From assembly GCA_902497035.1 (NCBI GenBank), contig CABVDL010000023.1, positions 1-30,601 of the forward strand: 30,601 bases of DNA, read 5' to 3'. Origin of the DNA: an uncultured Prevotella sp. GTDB taxonomy: Bacteria > Bacteroidota > Bacteroidia > Bacteroidales > Bacteroidaceae. This document shows positions 8,785-15,977 of the stretch, piece by piece. The position numbers were made by a program, and so were the translations under genes. Under the pieces are notes generated by a model. The model did no database searches. It saw only the letters and a program-made list of their open reading frames with translations, and had not been told where the DNA came from. How positions within the stretch are numbered: the first letter of the stretch is position 1; each line of letters opens with the position of its first letter.

Positions 8785-11296
8785 ATATAAATAGGCTGCC
8801 CACCTGGAACACCAGGGCTGAGACCACCCATGCCAGCACTGTGGTGTAGGTAGCCGCGAAGAGAGCCCATTTCCAGGACCCCGTCTCACCCTTGATGGCT
8901 GCGATGGTCGCGATGCAGGGGAAGTATAGCAACACGAAGAGCAGGTAGCAGTAGGCGGTGAGCGATGCCGTGGGGCCTATCTCGGCCACTGGCACGTGAT
9001 GCAGTTGGGCCAGGTCGGCTTCTATCTGCTTGCGCAGCCGCTCGTATTTGCCGCTCTCGTCATTGTAGCTGTCGTCGTCGGAGAAGCTGTCGTCGTTGGA
9101 ATACAGCACGCCCATGGTAGAGGCCACAATCTCCTTGGCCCCCACGCCGGCGATGAGGCCTACGTCGAGCTTCCAGTTGAAGCCCTGCGGCCTGAACACT
9201 GGCTCCACGGCCTGTCCGATGCGCGCAATGTAGCTCTGTCCCTGTTGCTGCTGCCCGGTGAGTCCGGTGGGGTGGGGGAAGTAGCTCAGCGCCCAGACGA
9301 TGATTGACGCCACGAGAATGATGCCGCCCATCTTCTTCAGATATTGCTTGCCTTTCTCCCAGGTGTGCCGCCCCAATGCCTTGAGCGTGGGGAAGCGGTA
9401 GGGCGGCAGCTCCATCACGAAGGGCGTGTCCTCACCCTTGAACAGCGTCTTGGTGAAGATGCGGCTAAGGACGACGGCCATCATCATGCCTACCAGATAG
9501 AGCGACAGCATGACAAACGGGGCTGCCGTCCGCGTGAAGAAAGAGCCTATGATCATGATGTAGATGGGAATGCGCGCCTCGCAGCTCATAAGGGGCAGGA
9601 TGAGCATGGTGACGAAGCGGGAGCGCTTGCTCTCGATGGTGCGCGTGGCCATCACGGCCGGCACGTTGCAGCCGAAGCCCATGATGAGCGGGATGAACGA
9701 CTTGCCGTGCAAGCCCATCTTGTGCATGATCTTGTCCATGATGAAGGCGGCACGCGACATGTAGCCGCTGTCCTCCATAAACGAGATGAAGAGATAGAGA
9801 ATGAGAATTTGCGGCAGAAATGAGGCCACGGAGCCTACGCCGCCGATGATGCCATCGACGAGCATCGCCTCTACGGGGCCGTCGGGCATTGCCTTGCTGA
9901 TGAGGCCGCCCACCCAGCCGAACAGCTGGTCGAGCCAGTCCTGCGGATAGGACCCCAGCCAGAACGTGGCGATGAACATGATGGCCAGGGCTCCCAGGAA
10001 CAGCGGGAACCCTACAATGCTGTTGGTCAGAATGCGGTCGAGGACGTGTGAGGTGCGGTAGGCGTCGTCGTTGTCGCCCACCTGATAGTTGGCCTCTTTC
10101 AGCGCGCCGTGGATGAAGCCGTATTTGGCATCCATGACGGCGGTCTCCGAATCGACGTTGGTCTCCTCCTTCACGCGACGCGCTGCCTGGTCGCGGTGAA
10201 GAAATATCTCCTCGGCGTCGGGCATCTGCCTTACCAGGTCCTCCACCTCCTTGTCGCGCTCCAGCAGCTTGATGGCCAGGAAACGGGTGGAGTAGCGCTC
10301 GCGGATGTGCGGCTCCTGCTTGAGGTGCTCCTGTATGTCCTTTATGCCATGCTCAATCTCATGGCCGAGGTTGATGTGTATGTGGCGGTAGTGGCTGTCA
10401 GTGTCCTCGGTGCTCTCGTAAATCTCGATGACCTTGTGGAACAGTTCCTTCACACCTTCGCCGGTCTTGAACACGGTGGGCACCATCGGCATGCCGAACA
10501 GTTCCGACAGCCGGTTGAGGTCCATGTTGTCGCCGCGCTTCTCGGTCTCGTCAAACATGTTGAGTGCCACCACGATGCGCAGGTGCATGTCCATGACCTG
10601 GGTGGTGAGGTAGAGGTTGCGCTCAAGATTGGAGGTGTCGATGACGTTGATGACCACGTCAGGCGTTTTCTCCACCAGTTGCTTGCGCACGTAGAGCTCC
10701 TCGGGCGAATAGGCCGACAGCGAGTAGGTGCCGGGCAAGTCGACGATGTTGAACTGGTAGCCCTCGAATGTGGCGTGGCCTTCCTTGGCATCGACGGTTA
10801 CCCCGGAGTAGTTGCCCACCCGCTCGTGGGCGCCGGAGGCGAAGTTGAAGAGCGAGGTCTTGCCGCAGTTGGGGTTGCCTACGAGTGCCACGTTGATGAC
10901 GCGGCTCTTCTGCTCTGCCGCCGCCTTGAGCTCCTCGTCGCTTACGCTGTGGCGGGGCTGTGGCTGCGTGTCGGCGTCGGCGGCCGGTTGTGCAATGGCG
11001 CCGCCGTCAGACTCCGTGCTGCGCCCGTCGGCCTCTGCCGGGCTCTCCGTTTGCCTCAGTTGCTCGTATTCGCTCACGGTCATCACCTCAATCATGTCGG
11101 CCTCACTGTGGCGCAGACTCACCTCGTAGCCCATGACGCGGTACTTCACCGGGTCCTTGAGCGGGGCGTTGAGCAGCACGTCAACCTTTTGGCCCTTGAT
11201 GAAGCCCATCTCCACGATGCGCTTGCGAAAACCACCGTGTCCCGTCACTTTGACGATGATGCCGCTGTCGCCGGTATGCAACTCTGATAATTTCAT
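8783..11296 (-). CDS. feoB: Ferrous iron transporter, FeoA-FeoB fusion
   Basis: An 837-residue inner-membrane Fe(II) transporter with FeoA fused to its N-terminus, as is common in Bacteroidota. Residues 1 to about 72 are FeoA-like (SH3 fold: MKLSELHTGDSG, GFRKRIVEMGFIKGQ). A polar, low-complexity linker follows to about 130. The G domain has GNPNCGKTS (140-148), DLPGTYSLSAYSPEE (from 186) and the NxxD-type NMFDE. The membrane part carries the two Gate regions with GFGCNVPAVMATR and GAKEIVAST and several hydrophobic helices. I chose ATG 11294-11296 because the only longer in-frame start (11360-11362) lies upstream of the predicted promoter. The gene is single, convergent with pyk and divergent from the ribE leader. 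Confidence 0.95.
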   Translation of the reverse strand: MKLSELHTGDSGIIVKVTGHGGFRKRIVEMGFIKGQKVDVLLNAPLKDPVKYRVMGYEVSLRHSEADMIEVMTVSEYEQLRQTESPAEADGRSTESDGGAIAQPAADADTQPQPRHSVSDEELKAAAEQKSRVINVALVGNPNCGKTSLFNFASGAHERVGNYSGVTVDAKEGHATFEGYQFNIVDLPGTYSLSAYSPEELYVRKQLVEKTPDVVINVIDTSNLERNLYLTTQVMDMHLRIVVALNMFDETEKRGDNMDLNRLSELFGMPMVPTVFKTGEGVKELFHKVIEIYESTEDTDSHYRHIHINLGHEIEHGIKDIQEHLKQEPHIRERYSTRFLAIKLLERDKEVEDLVRQMPDAEEIFLHRDQAARRVKEETNVDSETAVMDAKYGFIHGALKEANYQVGDNDDAYRTSHVLDRILTNSIVGFPLFLGALAIMFIATFWLGSYPQDWLDQLFGWVGGLISKAMPDGPVEAMLVDGIIGGVGSVASFLPQILILYLFISFMEDSGYMSRAAFIMDKIMHKMGLHGKSFIPLIMGFGCNVPAVMATRTIESKRSRFVTMLILPLMSCEARIPIYIMIIGSFFTRTAAPFVMLSLYLVGMMMAVVLSRIFTKTLFKGEDTPFVMELPPYRFPTLKALGRHTWEKGKQYLKKMGGIILVASIIVWALSYFPHPTGLTGQQQQGQSYIARIGQAVEPVFRPQGFNWKLDVGLIAGVGAKEIVASTMGVLYSNDDSFSDDDSYNDESGKYERLRKQIEADLAQLHHVPVAEIGPTASLTAYCYLLFVLLYFPCIATIAAIKGETGSWKWALFAATYTTVLAWVVSALVFQVGSLFI

Positions 11297-11326
11297 GCTT
11301 GAACCTGTTATTTTCCTTACTTTAGG

Positions 11327-11334
11327 CAAAATTA
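11327..11334 (-). promoter_or_regulatory. Predicted feoAB -7 element
   Basis: TAATTTTG on the minus strand matches TAnnTTTG, 30 bp before the feoAB ATG. TTTG candidates upstream are at spacings of 14 and 25 bp, so no good -33 element is seen. I see no recognisable Fur box. Confidence 0.45.
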
Positions 11335-11426
11335 CAAAAAAAAACTTGCAAACGGGCTGCAAACTACTGTTTAGCCATAAGAATACCTAAAAATAATGAT
11401 GGCAGGGTAAAAAAGACATTGAAAAT

Positions 11427-11457
11427 TTTGCCGGTTAAGGGAAACGTCGTATATTTG
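11427..11457 (+). promoter_or_regulatory. Strong predicted promoter of the ribE leader RNA
   Basis: TTTG (11427-11430), a 19-bp spacer and TATATTTG (11450-11457) match the Bacteroidota consensus exactly. Transcription would start near 11463-11465, about 304 nt before the ribE ATG. Confidence 0.75.
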
Positions 11458-11463
11458 CAGGCG

Positions 11464-11667
11464 AAAAGAGACACAAGAGATTTGGGATTGTTCTGATTTG
11501 ATCGGGATACTCATCAAATTAATATGAAAACCGAGTTGCTTCTCCGTCCAATGGCGGGCCACATAAATCGCCTCTGCGACTAAGCCTCCGGGCCGGTGGA
11601 TTACAAAAGCGAAGAGCGCTCACAACTTTTTAAGCTGGAGTTTTCATCACATCGTCAGGGCAGTCCC
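11464..11667 (+). ncRNA. Structured leader RNA upstream of riboflavin synthase (candidate cis-regulator or 6S-like RNA)
   Basis: No gene fits here, but the transcript can fold into a long rod. P1 pairs 11484-11497 with 11654-11667 (14 pairs, four of them G·U). P2 pairs 11524-11531 with 11640-11647 (ATGAAAAC/GTTTTCAT). P3 pairs 11533-11538 with 11623-11628. P4 pairs 11547-11555 with 11592-11600 (one mismatch). A tip hairpin lies at 11568-11579. An alternative 5' hairpin, 11495-11502/11513-11520, competes with the inner end of P1. The 3' strand of P1 (11659-11666, GGCAGTCC) can instead pair with GGATTGCC (11694-11701) inside the following terminator. That is the layout of a transcription attenuator for ribE. 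The P1-closed length (about 184 nt) and the large internal loop also recall 6S RNA. It lacks the classical FMN riboswitch core as I know it. The folds were drawn by eye. Confidence 0.5.
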
Positions 11668-11681
11668 TTTTTCAGATAAAC

Positions 11682-11727
11682 AAAGAGAATTGAGGATTGC
11701 CTCGGGCAGCCCCGGTTCTCTTTTTTT
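11682..11727 (+). terminator. Intrinsic terminator / possible attenuator before ribE
   Basis: AAAGAGAA (11682-11689) pairs with TTCTCTTT (11716-11723). The inner part is imperfect and capped by TGCC/GGCA (11698-11701/11706-11709) around TCG. Seven T's (11721-11727) follow. It ends the leader 40 bp before the ribE ATG, and no promoter is visible in between, so ribE expression seems to require readthrough. Confidence 0.75.
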
Positions 11728-11767
11728 GCTTGACAACAACTTGAATTACTTAAAGAAAGGAACACAA

Positions 11768-12373
11768 ATGTTTAGTGGAATAGTCGAGGAGATGGCCACG
11801 GTGCGTGCCATCCGGCGTGAGGGCGGCAATATCGACCTGACGCTCAGCTGCTCGTTTGCGCAGCAATTGAAGACAGACCAGAGCATCTCGCACAACGGCG
11901 TATGCCTGACAGTGGTAGGCGTCAGCGGCGACTGCTACACGGTGACGGCCATGCGGGAGACGCTTGACCGCAGCAATCTCGGACAGCTGAAAGTGGGCGA
12001 CAAGGTCAACGTGGAGCGGTCGATGCTGATGAACGGCCGCCTCGACGGCCACATCGTGCAGGGACACGTTGACGAGACGGCTGAGTGCGTGGCCATGCGC
12101 GACGCCGACGGCAGCACCTATTTCACGTTCCGCTATCCGCATGACAGCAAAATGGCGCGCCGGGGCTATTTCACGGTCGATAAAGGCTCGGTGACGGTCA
12201 ACGGGGTATCGCTCACCGTCATCTCGCCCACCGACAACGAGTTCACCGTAGCCATCATTCCTTACACCCGCGAGCACACCAACTTCTGCGACATGCAGGT
12301 GGGCAGCGTGGTCAACATAGAGTTCGACATCCTCGGCAAGTATATCGCCCGCCTGCGTCATTTCGAGGAGTAG
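11768..12373 (+). CDS. ribE: Riboflavin synthase, alpha subunit
   Basis: Riboflavin synthase turns two 6,7-dimethyl-8-ribityllumazine molecules into riboflavin plus a pyrimidine product. The 201-residue protein starts with the diagnostic MFSGIVEE and contains two lumazine-binding barrels. The first has ISHNGVCLTVV and ends near GHIVQGHVDETAE. The second has VTVNGVSLTVI and IIPYTREHTNF. Length is normal and the gene ends in TAG. I chose ATG 11768 because it matches the family N-terminus; an in-frame TTG at 11690 lies inside the terminator. Other riboflavin genes are not in the window, so it stands alone behind its long leader. After the TAG the same frame stays open for about 85 codons, which I treat as chance. 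Confidence 0.95.
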   Translation: MFSGIVEEMATVRAIRREGGNIDLTLSCSFAQQLKTDQSISHNGVCLTVVGVSGDCYTVTAMRETLDRSNLGQLKVGDKVNVERSMLMNGRLDGHIVQGHVDETAECVAMRDADGSTYFTFRYPHDSKMARRGYFTVDKGSVTVNGVSLTVISPTDNEFTVAIIPYTREHTNFCDMQVGSVVNIEFDILGKYIARLRHFEE

Positions 12374-12632
12374 AAGCTGCGGGGCTCAGGCTATGTCGTT
12401 GACGCGCTCGCATGGCTCGTGCCTCACGTTCCCGCCATGTCGTTTGTGCCACTCCGCGCTGTCATTAAGCCATATTGCATTGCCCCGAGACTGCCCTTTG
12501 CCCTGGTCCAGCCAGTATCCGAGAGAAAAAAGACTATGCCTTGCCATGAAAAAGCAGTCGTTTCTCTTTGTACTGTCATTTTTTTTTGCGATATTTGCAA
12601 CAGATATAAACCTGTTATAAAGACGTGATGCT
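12374..12632 (+). other. Intergenic region between ribE and the Rpn gene
   Basis: No terminator is obvious directly behind ribE. An imperfect inverted repeat (AGAGAAA about 12524-12530 with TTTCTCT about 12561-12567) flanks a 24-codon frame, 12546-12620. That frame reads like a secretion signal (MKKQSFLFVLSFFFAIFA) and stops soon after. It overlaps the predicted Rpn promoter and is probably chance or a remnant. Confidence 0.4.
12567..12597 (+). promoter_or_regulatory. Predicted promoter of the Rpn-family gene
   Basis: TTTG (12567-12570), a 19-bp spacer and GATATTTG (12590-12597) give a one-mismatch match to TAnnTTTG, 35 bp before ATG 12633. A nine-base T run lies in the spacer and could vary in length. 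Confidence 0.5.
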
Positions 12633-13586
12633 ATGAAGGTACAGAAATATTTGGACCCGCGCGCCGACCTGACGTTCAAGAAAATCTTCGGTGAGCACGC
12701 TGACTTGGCAACCAGCTTTCTCAATGCCTTGTTGCCTTTCAAGGAGGGCGAGCAGATAGAGAGCGTTGAGTTTCTGCCTGCCGAGCTGGTGCCCAATACG
12801 CCTCTAAAAAAGAATACGATAGTTGACGTGCGCTGCAAGGACACGTTGGGACGCCAGTTTCTCGTGGAGATGCAGATGTATTGGACCGACACGTTCATGC
12901 AGCGTGTGCTCTTCAACGCGTCGAAGGCCTATGTGCGCCAGTTGGACAAGGCCTGCCACTACAGCTATCTTCAGCCGGTGTATTCGCTGAGCTTGGTGAA
13001 CGACATCTTTGAGCGGGATATGAAAGAATTCTATCATCTCTACGACATTGTCAACATTGAGCACACCGACAAGGTGATAGACGGTCTGCACTTCGTCTTT
13101 GTTGAGCTGCCCAAGTTTAAGCCGCAGAATGTGCTGGACAAGAAGATGATGGTGCTTTGGCTCCGCTTCCTTACCGAGATGCACGACGACGTGCGCGAGA
13201 TACCCGACGAGTTTATCGAAAACCCTGAAATCAACAAGGCTGTCTCGCTGCTTGAGGAGTCGTCCTACACTGAGGCCCAGCTCTACGGTTATGAGGAGTT
13301 CTGGGATGCAGTCATGGTCGAGCGCACCGTCAAGGACGATGCCCTAAAATATGGAACTCAGCAGGGTCTTAAGGAGGGCATGGAAAAAGGCATGAAGAAA
13401 GGCATGAAGAAAGGCATGGAAATCGGCATTGAGAAGGGCATGCAGCAAGGCATTGAGAAGGGCATGCAGCAAGGTCGCACAGCTATGTCGCTGGAGATAG
13501 CTCGTAAGCTGAAAGCCCTTAACTATCCCATGGCTGACATCGTGAAGACCACGGGGCTGACTATGGAACAGATTGAAAAGCTGTAA
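12633..13586 (+). CDS. Rpn family recombination-promoting nuclease / PD-(D/E)XK nuclease family transposase
   Basis: A 317-residue member of the Rpn (PDDEXK_2, YhgA-like) family of DNA endonucleases. DPRADLTFKKIFG at 8-20 is the family N-terminus. The nuclease core shows D65 in IVDVRCKD and E79-x-Q81 in FLVEMQM, the D...ExQ form of the PD-(D/E)XK site. A helical region follows, then about ten G-x-x-x tetrapeptides at about 241-281 and a short C-terminal segment ending IVKTTGLTMEQIEKL. It has its own promoter and no operon partners. Such genes are often multicopy in Bacteroidota and were long called transposases; work in E. coli links them to recombination and phage defence. The catalytic set looks intact. 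Whether it is active is not known. Confidence 0.88.
   Translation: MKVQKYLDPRADLTFKKIFGEHADLATSFLNALLPFKEGEQIESVEFLPAELVPNTPLKKNTIVDVRCKDTLGRQFLVEMQMYWTDTFMQRVLFNASKAYVRQLDKACHYSYLQPVYSLSLVNDIFERDMKEFYHLYDIVNIEHTDKVIDGLHFVFVELPKFKPQNVLDKKMMVLWLRFLTEMHDDVREIPDEFIENPEINKAVSLLEESSYTEAQLYGYEEFWDAVMVERTVKDDALKYGTQQGLKEGMEKGMKKGMKKGMEIGIEKGMQQGIEKGMQQGRTAMSLEIARKLKALNYPMADIVKTTGLTMEQIEKL
13353..13475 (+). repeat. Coding tandem repeat (12-bp units, G-x-x-x tetrapeptides) in the Rpn gene
   Basis: Ten 12-bp units encode GTQQ, GLKE, GMEK, GMKK, GMKK, GMEI, GIEK, GMQQ, GIEK, GMQQ and a closing G. The last four are an exact 24-bp duplication: 13425-13448 equals 13449-13472. Unit length is a multiple of three, so changes in copy number keep the frame. 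Confidence 0.9.
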
Positions 13587-13591
13587 CAGTG

Positions 13592-13648
13592 GTGCGCGGA
13601 TGTCCCTGCCTGAAAGGCGGGGCTGTCGCGCTGACAGCAGATGCGCAC
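13592..13648 (+). terminator. Nested hairpins downstream of the Rpn gene
   Basis: GTGCGC (13592-13597) can pair with GCGCAC (13643-13648). This encloses CCCTGCCT/AGGCGGGG (13604-13611/13615-13622) and CTGTC/GACAG (13623-13627/13633-13637). It is a compact structure just after the Rpn stop and a possible terminator, though it lacks a T-tract. Confidence 0.4.
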
Positions 13649-13662
13649 AAATAATCTTTGGA

Positions 13663-13674
13663 AAGTGCGCACTT
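13663..13674. promoter_or_regulatory. Perfect 12-bp palindrome upstream of the DUF1349 gene
   Basis: AAGTGCGCACTT lies 39 bp before ATG 13714. Its core GTGCGCAC echoes GTGCGC and GCGCAC in the preceding hairpin. A dimeric regulator site is possible. No clear -7 element was found in this gap. Confidence 0.3.
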
Positions 13675-13713
13675 CCTGCAACGGTCTTGAATTTTTAGTT
13701 AATAATTGTTGTT

Positions 13714-14367
13714 ATGAAGAAGATTATACTCATCTTTATTTGCGCCTTACTCGGCATGAGCGCGGGCGCGCAGTCTCTGACAAGCATGCAGTGGTTCAAT
13801 GAGCCCGAGCACTGGGAAATCAAGGGCAACTCCCTTACCATGGATGTTCCGGCTCACTGCGACTACTGGCGCATCTCCCACTACGGCTTCACGGTCGATG
13901 ACGCTCCTTTTTTCTATGCCACCTATGGCGGTGAGTTTGAGGCTAAGGTGAAGATTAGTGGTGACTACAAGGTGCGGTTCGACCAAGCCTGCATGATGAT
14001 TCGCATCGACAAGGAGAACTATCTCAAGGCGGGTATCGAGTATATGGACGGAAAATACCACCTGAGCTGTGTGGTGACCCACCACACCAGCGACTGGAGC
14101 GTCATCGAGCTGGACCGCCCTGTCGATTATGTATGGATAAAGGCAGTGCGCCGCCTGGATGCCATCGAGGTGTTCTATTCGTTCGACGACAAAAGCTACA
14201 CCCTGATGCGCAACTGCTGGATGCAGGACAATACCCCAGTGAAGGTGGGACTTGCTGCAGCTTGCCCTGACGGGGATGGCTTCAGTGCCCATTTCGATAG
14301 CTTCAAGGTGAGGCATCTTCCTGACCAGCGACGTCTGGATTGGCTGAAGGCAAACAGCGGCAAATAG
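13714..14367 (+). CDS. Exported DUF1349 domain protein (concanavalin-like fold)
   Basis: A 217-residue protein with a signal peptide (MKKIILIFICALLGMSAGA, likely cut before QSL). The rest matches the DUF1349 pattern: an opening W-x-N-EPEHW-type strand, tryptophan-rich beta strands, GEFEAKVKISGDYKVRFDQACMM-like and YLKAGIEY segments, FYSFDDKSYTLMR, and a closing HFDSFKV strand. DUF1349 proteins adopt a concanavalin A-like jelly roll and may bind or act on carbohydrate, but no activity is assigned. It is predicted to be periplasmic or secreted. It stands alone between the Rpn gene and the oppositely oriented mntH and ends in TAG, with 31 bp to the convergent mntH stop. Confidence 0.8.
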   Translation: MKKIILIFICALLGMSAGAQSLTSMQWFNEPEHWEIKGNSLTMDVPAHCDYWRISHYGFTVDDAPFFYATYGGEFEAKVKISGDYKVRFDQACMMIRIDKENYLKAGIEYMDGKYHLSCVVTHHTSDWSVIELDRPVDYVWIKAVRRLDAIEVFYSFDDKSYTLMRNCWMQDNTPVKVGLAAACPDGDGFSAHFDSFKVRHLPDQRRLDWLKANSGK

Positions 14368-14398
14368 GCATGCCTGCTCTTGGCACCTCCTGTAGGCC

Positions 14399-15658
14399 TT
14401 ACGCCAAGGAGGATACGAGAAGCCAAATGTTGAGCACCGTTACGATGCCCGCCAGACTATAGAGGAAAACAGTGTTCCACGGCTTGTTGGCGTATTTGCC
14501 CATGACGCGCCTCGAAGAGGTGAGGCTCACCTGTAGGAAGACGGTGAGCGGCAGTTGCAGGCTTAGCACCATCTGTGAGATGATGAGTCCTTGAAACGGG
14601 TTGCCGATGAAGAGAATGGCGAGCAAGGCCACGCCCAACGACAGTGCCACGCCCACGGCAGAGTGGGGGTCCTTGGCGTTGTACGACTCGCCGAAGAGTC
14701 CTGAGAAGATGCTGCCGGCTGCCATGCCGCTGGTGATGGTGCTGGAGATGCCGGCCAGGAGCAGTGCCAGGGCAAAGATGTTGGAGGCGTTGTTGCCCAG
14801 CAGCGGTGCGAGCATGGCGTTGGCCTGGGCCAGGTCGTCGACGTGCTCGCCGTGGGAGAAGAACGTGGAGGCGGCCAAGAGTATCATTGCAGAGTTGATG
14901 GCCCAGCCCACGAGCATGGAGAAGAGCGTGTCGGCAAACTCATATTTGAGCATGTGGCGGATGCGCTCGTCGCCCTTGAGGTTGATCTCGCGGCTCTGTA
15001 TCACCTCGGAATGGAGGAAGAGGTTGTGGGGCATCACCACGGCCCCGAGGACGCTCATCACGATGAGCAGGGAGCCTTGCGGCACCGAGGGCACCACTGC
15101 GGCCCGTGCCGCCTCACCCCAGTCGATATGCACCAGAAACAGCTCGTAGATGAACGACAGTCCGATGACGGAGACGAATCCGATGACCGCCCGCTCTATC
15201 TTCTTATAGGAATTGGTGAAGAGAAGAATGAGTACGGCAGCGGTCACCAGCAGCGCGCCAACGGGAATGGATATGCCGAAGAGCATCTGGAGGGCGATGG
15301 CGCCACCGAGAATTTCGGCCAACGACGTGGAGATGCTGGCAAGGACGGCACTCACGATGATGGGACGACCCACCCATCGGGGCGTGTATTTCACGGCGGC
15401 CTCACTCAGGCATAGTCCGGTGACAATGCCCAAGTGGGCCACGTTGTGCTGTAGGGCAATGAGCATGACCGTGGAGAGCGTCACCACCCACAGCAGCGCA
15501 TAGCCGTATTCCGACCCTGCGGCAAAGTTGCTGGCCCAGTTGCCAGGGTCGATAAAGCCCACGGTGACGAGAAGTCCCGGGCCGATATACTTGAAGATGT
15601 CGAGGGCTCCCAGCACGTGGGGATGCCGCTTGTTTCTCAGTTCCTTTAATATATTCAT
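14399..15658 (-). CDS. mntH: NRAMP family divalent metal (Mn2+) transporter
   Basis: A 419-residue, multi-helix inner-membrane proton-coupled importer of Mn2+ and related metals. The first helix carries the metal-binding DPGN at 37-40 (GFIDPGNWASN). The sixth carries MPH at 209-211 in GAVVMPHNLFLHSE, where the methionine is typical of transition-metal-selective NRAMPs. Helix-breaking glycines and the full set of about 11 hydrophobic segments are visible. I chose ATG 15656-15658 because a longer in-frame ATG (15698-15700) overlaps the predicted -7 element. The gene is convergent with DUF1349 and divergent from the efflux operon. No MntR or Fur site is recognised. Confidence 0.93.
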   Translation of the reverse strand: MNILKELRNKRHPHVLGALDIFKYIGPGLLVTVGFIDPGNWASNFAAGSEYGYALLWVVTLSTVMLIALQHNVAHLGIVTGLCLSEAAVKYTPRWVGRPIIVSAVLASISTSLAEILGGAIALQMLFGISIPVGALLVTAAVLILLFTNSYKKIERAVIGFVSVIGLSFIYELFLVHIDWGEAARAAVVPSVPQGSLLIVMSVLGAVVMPHNLFLHSEVIQSREINLKGDERIRHMLKYEFADTLFSMLVGWAINSAMILLAASTFFSHGEHVDDLAQANAMLAPLLGNNASNIFALALLLAGISSTITSGMAAGSIFSGLFGESYNAKDPHSAVGVALSLGVALLAILFIGNPFQGLIISQMVLSLQLPLTVFLQVSLTSSRRVMGKYANKPWNTVFLYSLAGIVTVLNIWLLVSSLA

Positions 15659-15977
15659 CACTGACCGTTGTTTTTGGTGAGCATTAATAAACCGATGCAA
15701 ATATACGACAGTTTTTCGAAAACCGGCTCGTTCAGGTCAAGAACTTGCTGTTTTCTTTCAGAACTGGGGTCTCCCCCAGCCGCTGTTTGCCTGGCAGTCT
15801 CGTCATCTCCTCATTTCAGCAAGTCGTAGCTGATAGGCCGCAAAATCGTTTCTTGTGTCTTTTCAACTGTTAAATTGCATTGATATTTGCTTAATATTTC
15901 CCACAATCAATAAACCTTTTGATGTCTGATACATCCAAATTCCAAATTTATGACATCATGCAATTAAATCATATTCT
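15659..15977. other. Divergent intergenic region between mntH and the efflux operon
   Basis: These 319 bp hold the mntH -7 element, a 16-bp hairpin (CTGGGG/CCCCAG, 15764-15779) and an A+T-rich half toward tolC. GATATTTG at 15882-15889 is a one-mismatch -7 candidate for the efflux operon without a clear -33 partner; it would leave a leader of about 80 nt. No small gene is convincing. Confidence 0.45.
15698..15705 (-). promoter_or_regulatory. Predicted mntH -7 element
   Basis: TATATTTG on the minus strand is an exact TAnnTTTG match, 39 bp before the mntH ATG. No TTG is seen at the usual distance upstream, so the -33 part is weak. Confidence 0.5.

Noticed and set aside
10109..11287. 392-codon open frame on the plus strand opposite feoAB
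   Set aside because: It is a shadow of the FeoB G-domain and linker region; its low-complexity Val/His/Leu composition and lack of a promoter argue against a gene.
11464..11667. Classical FMN, cobalamin or molybdenum-cofactor riboswitch in the ribE leader
   Set aside because: The conserved core motifs I know for these aptamers are not found in the right order. Only short chance matches occur.
12374..12628. Continuation of the ribE frame for about 85 codons after its TAG
   Set aside because: Riboflavin synthase is complete at 201 residues, the extension has no recognisable domain, and it runs through the Rpn promoter. Chance openness is likelier.
12633..13586. An insertion sequence around the Rpn gene
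   Set aside because: I saw no flanking inverted repeats or target-site duplications, and Rpn proteins are nucleases, not proven IS transposases.
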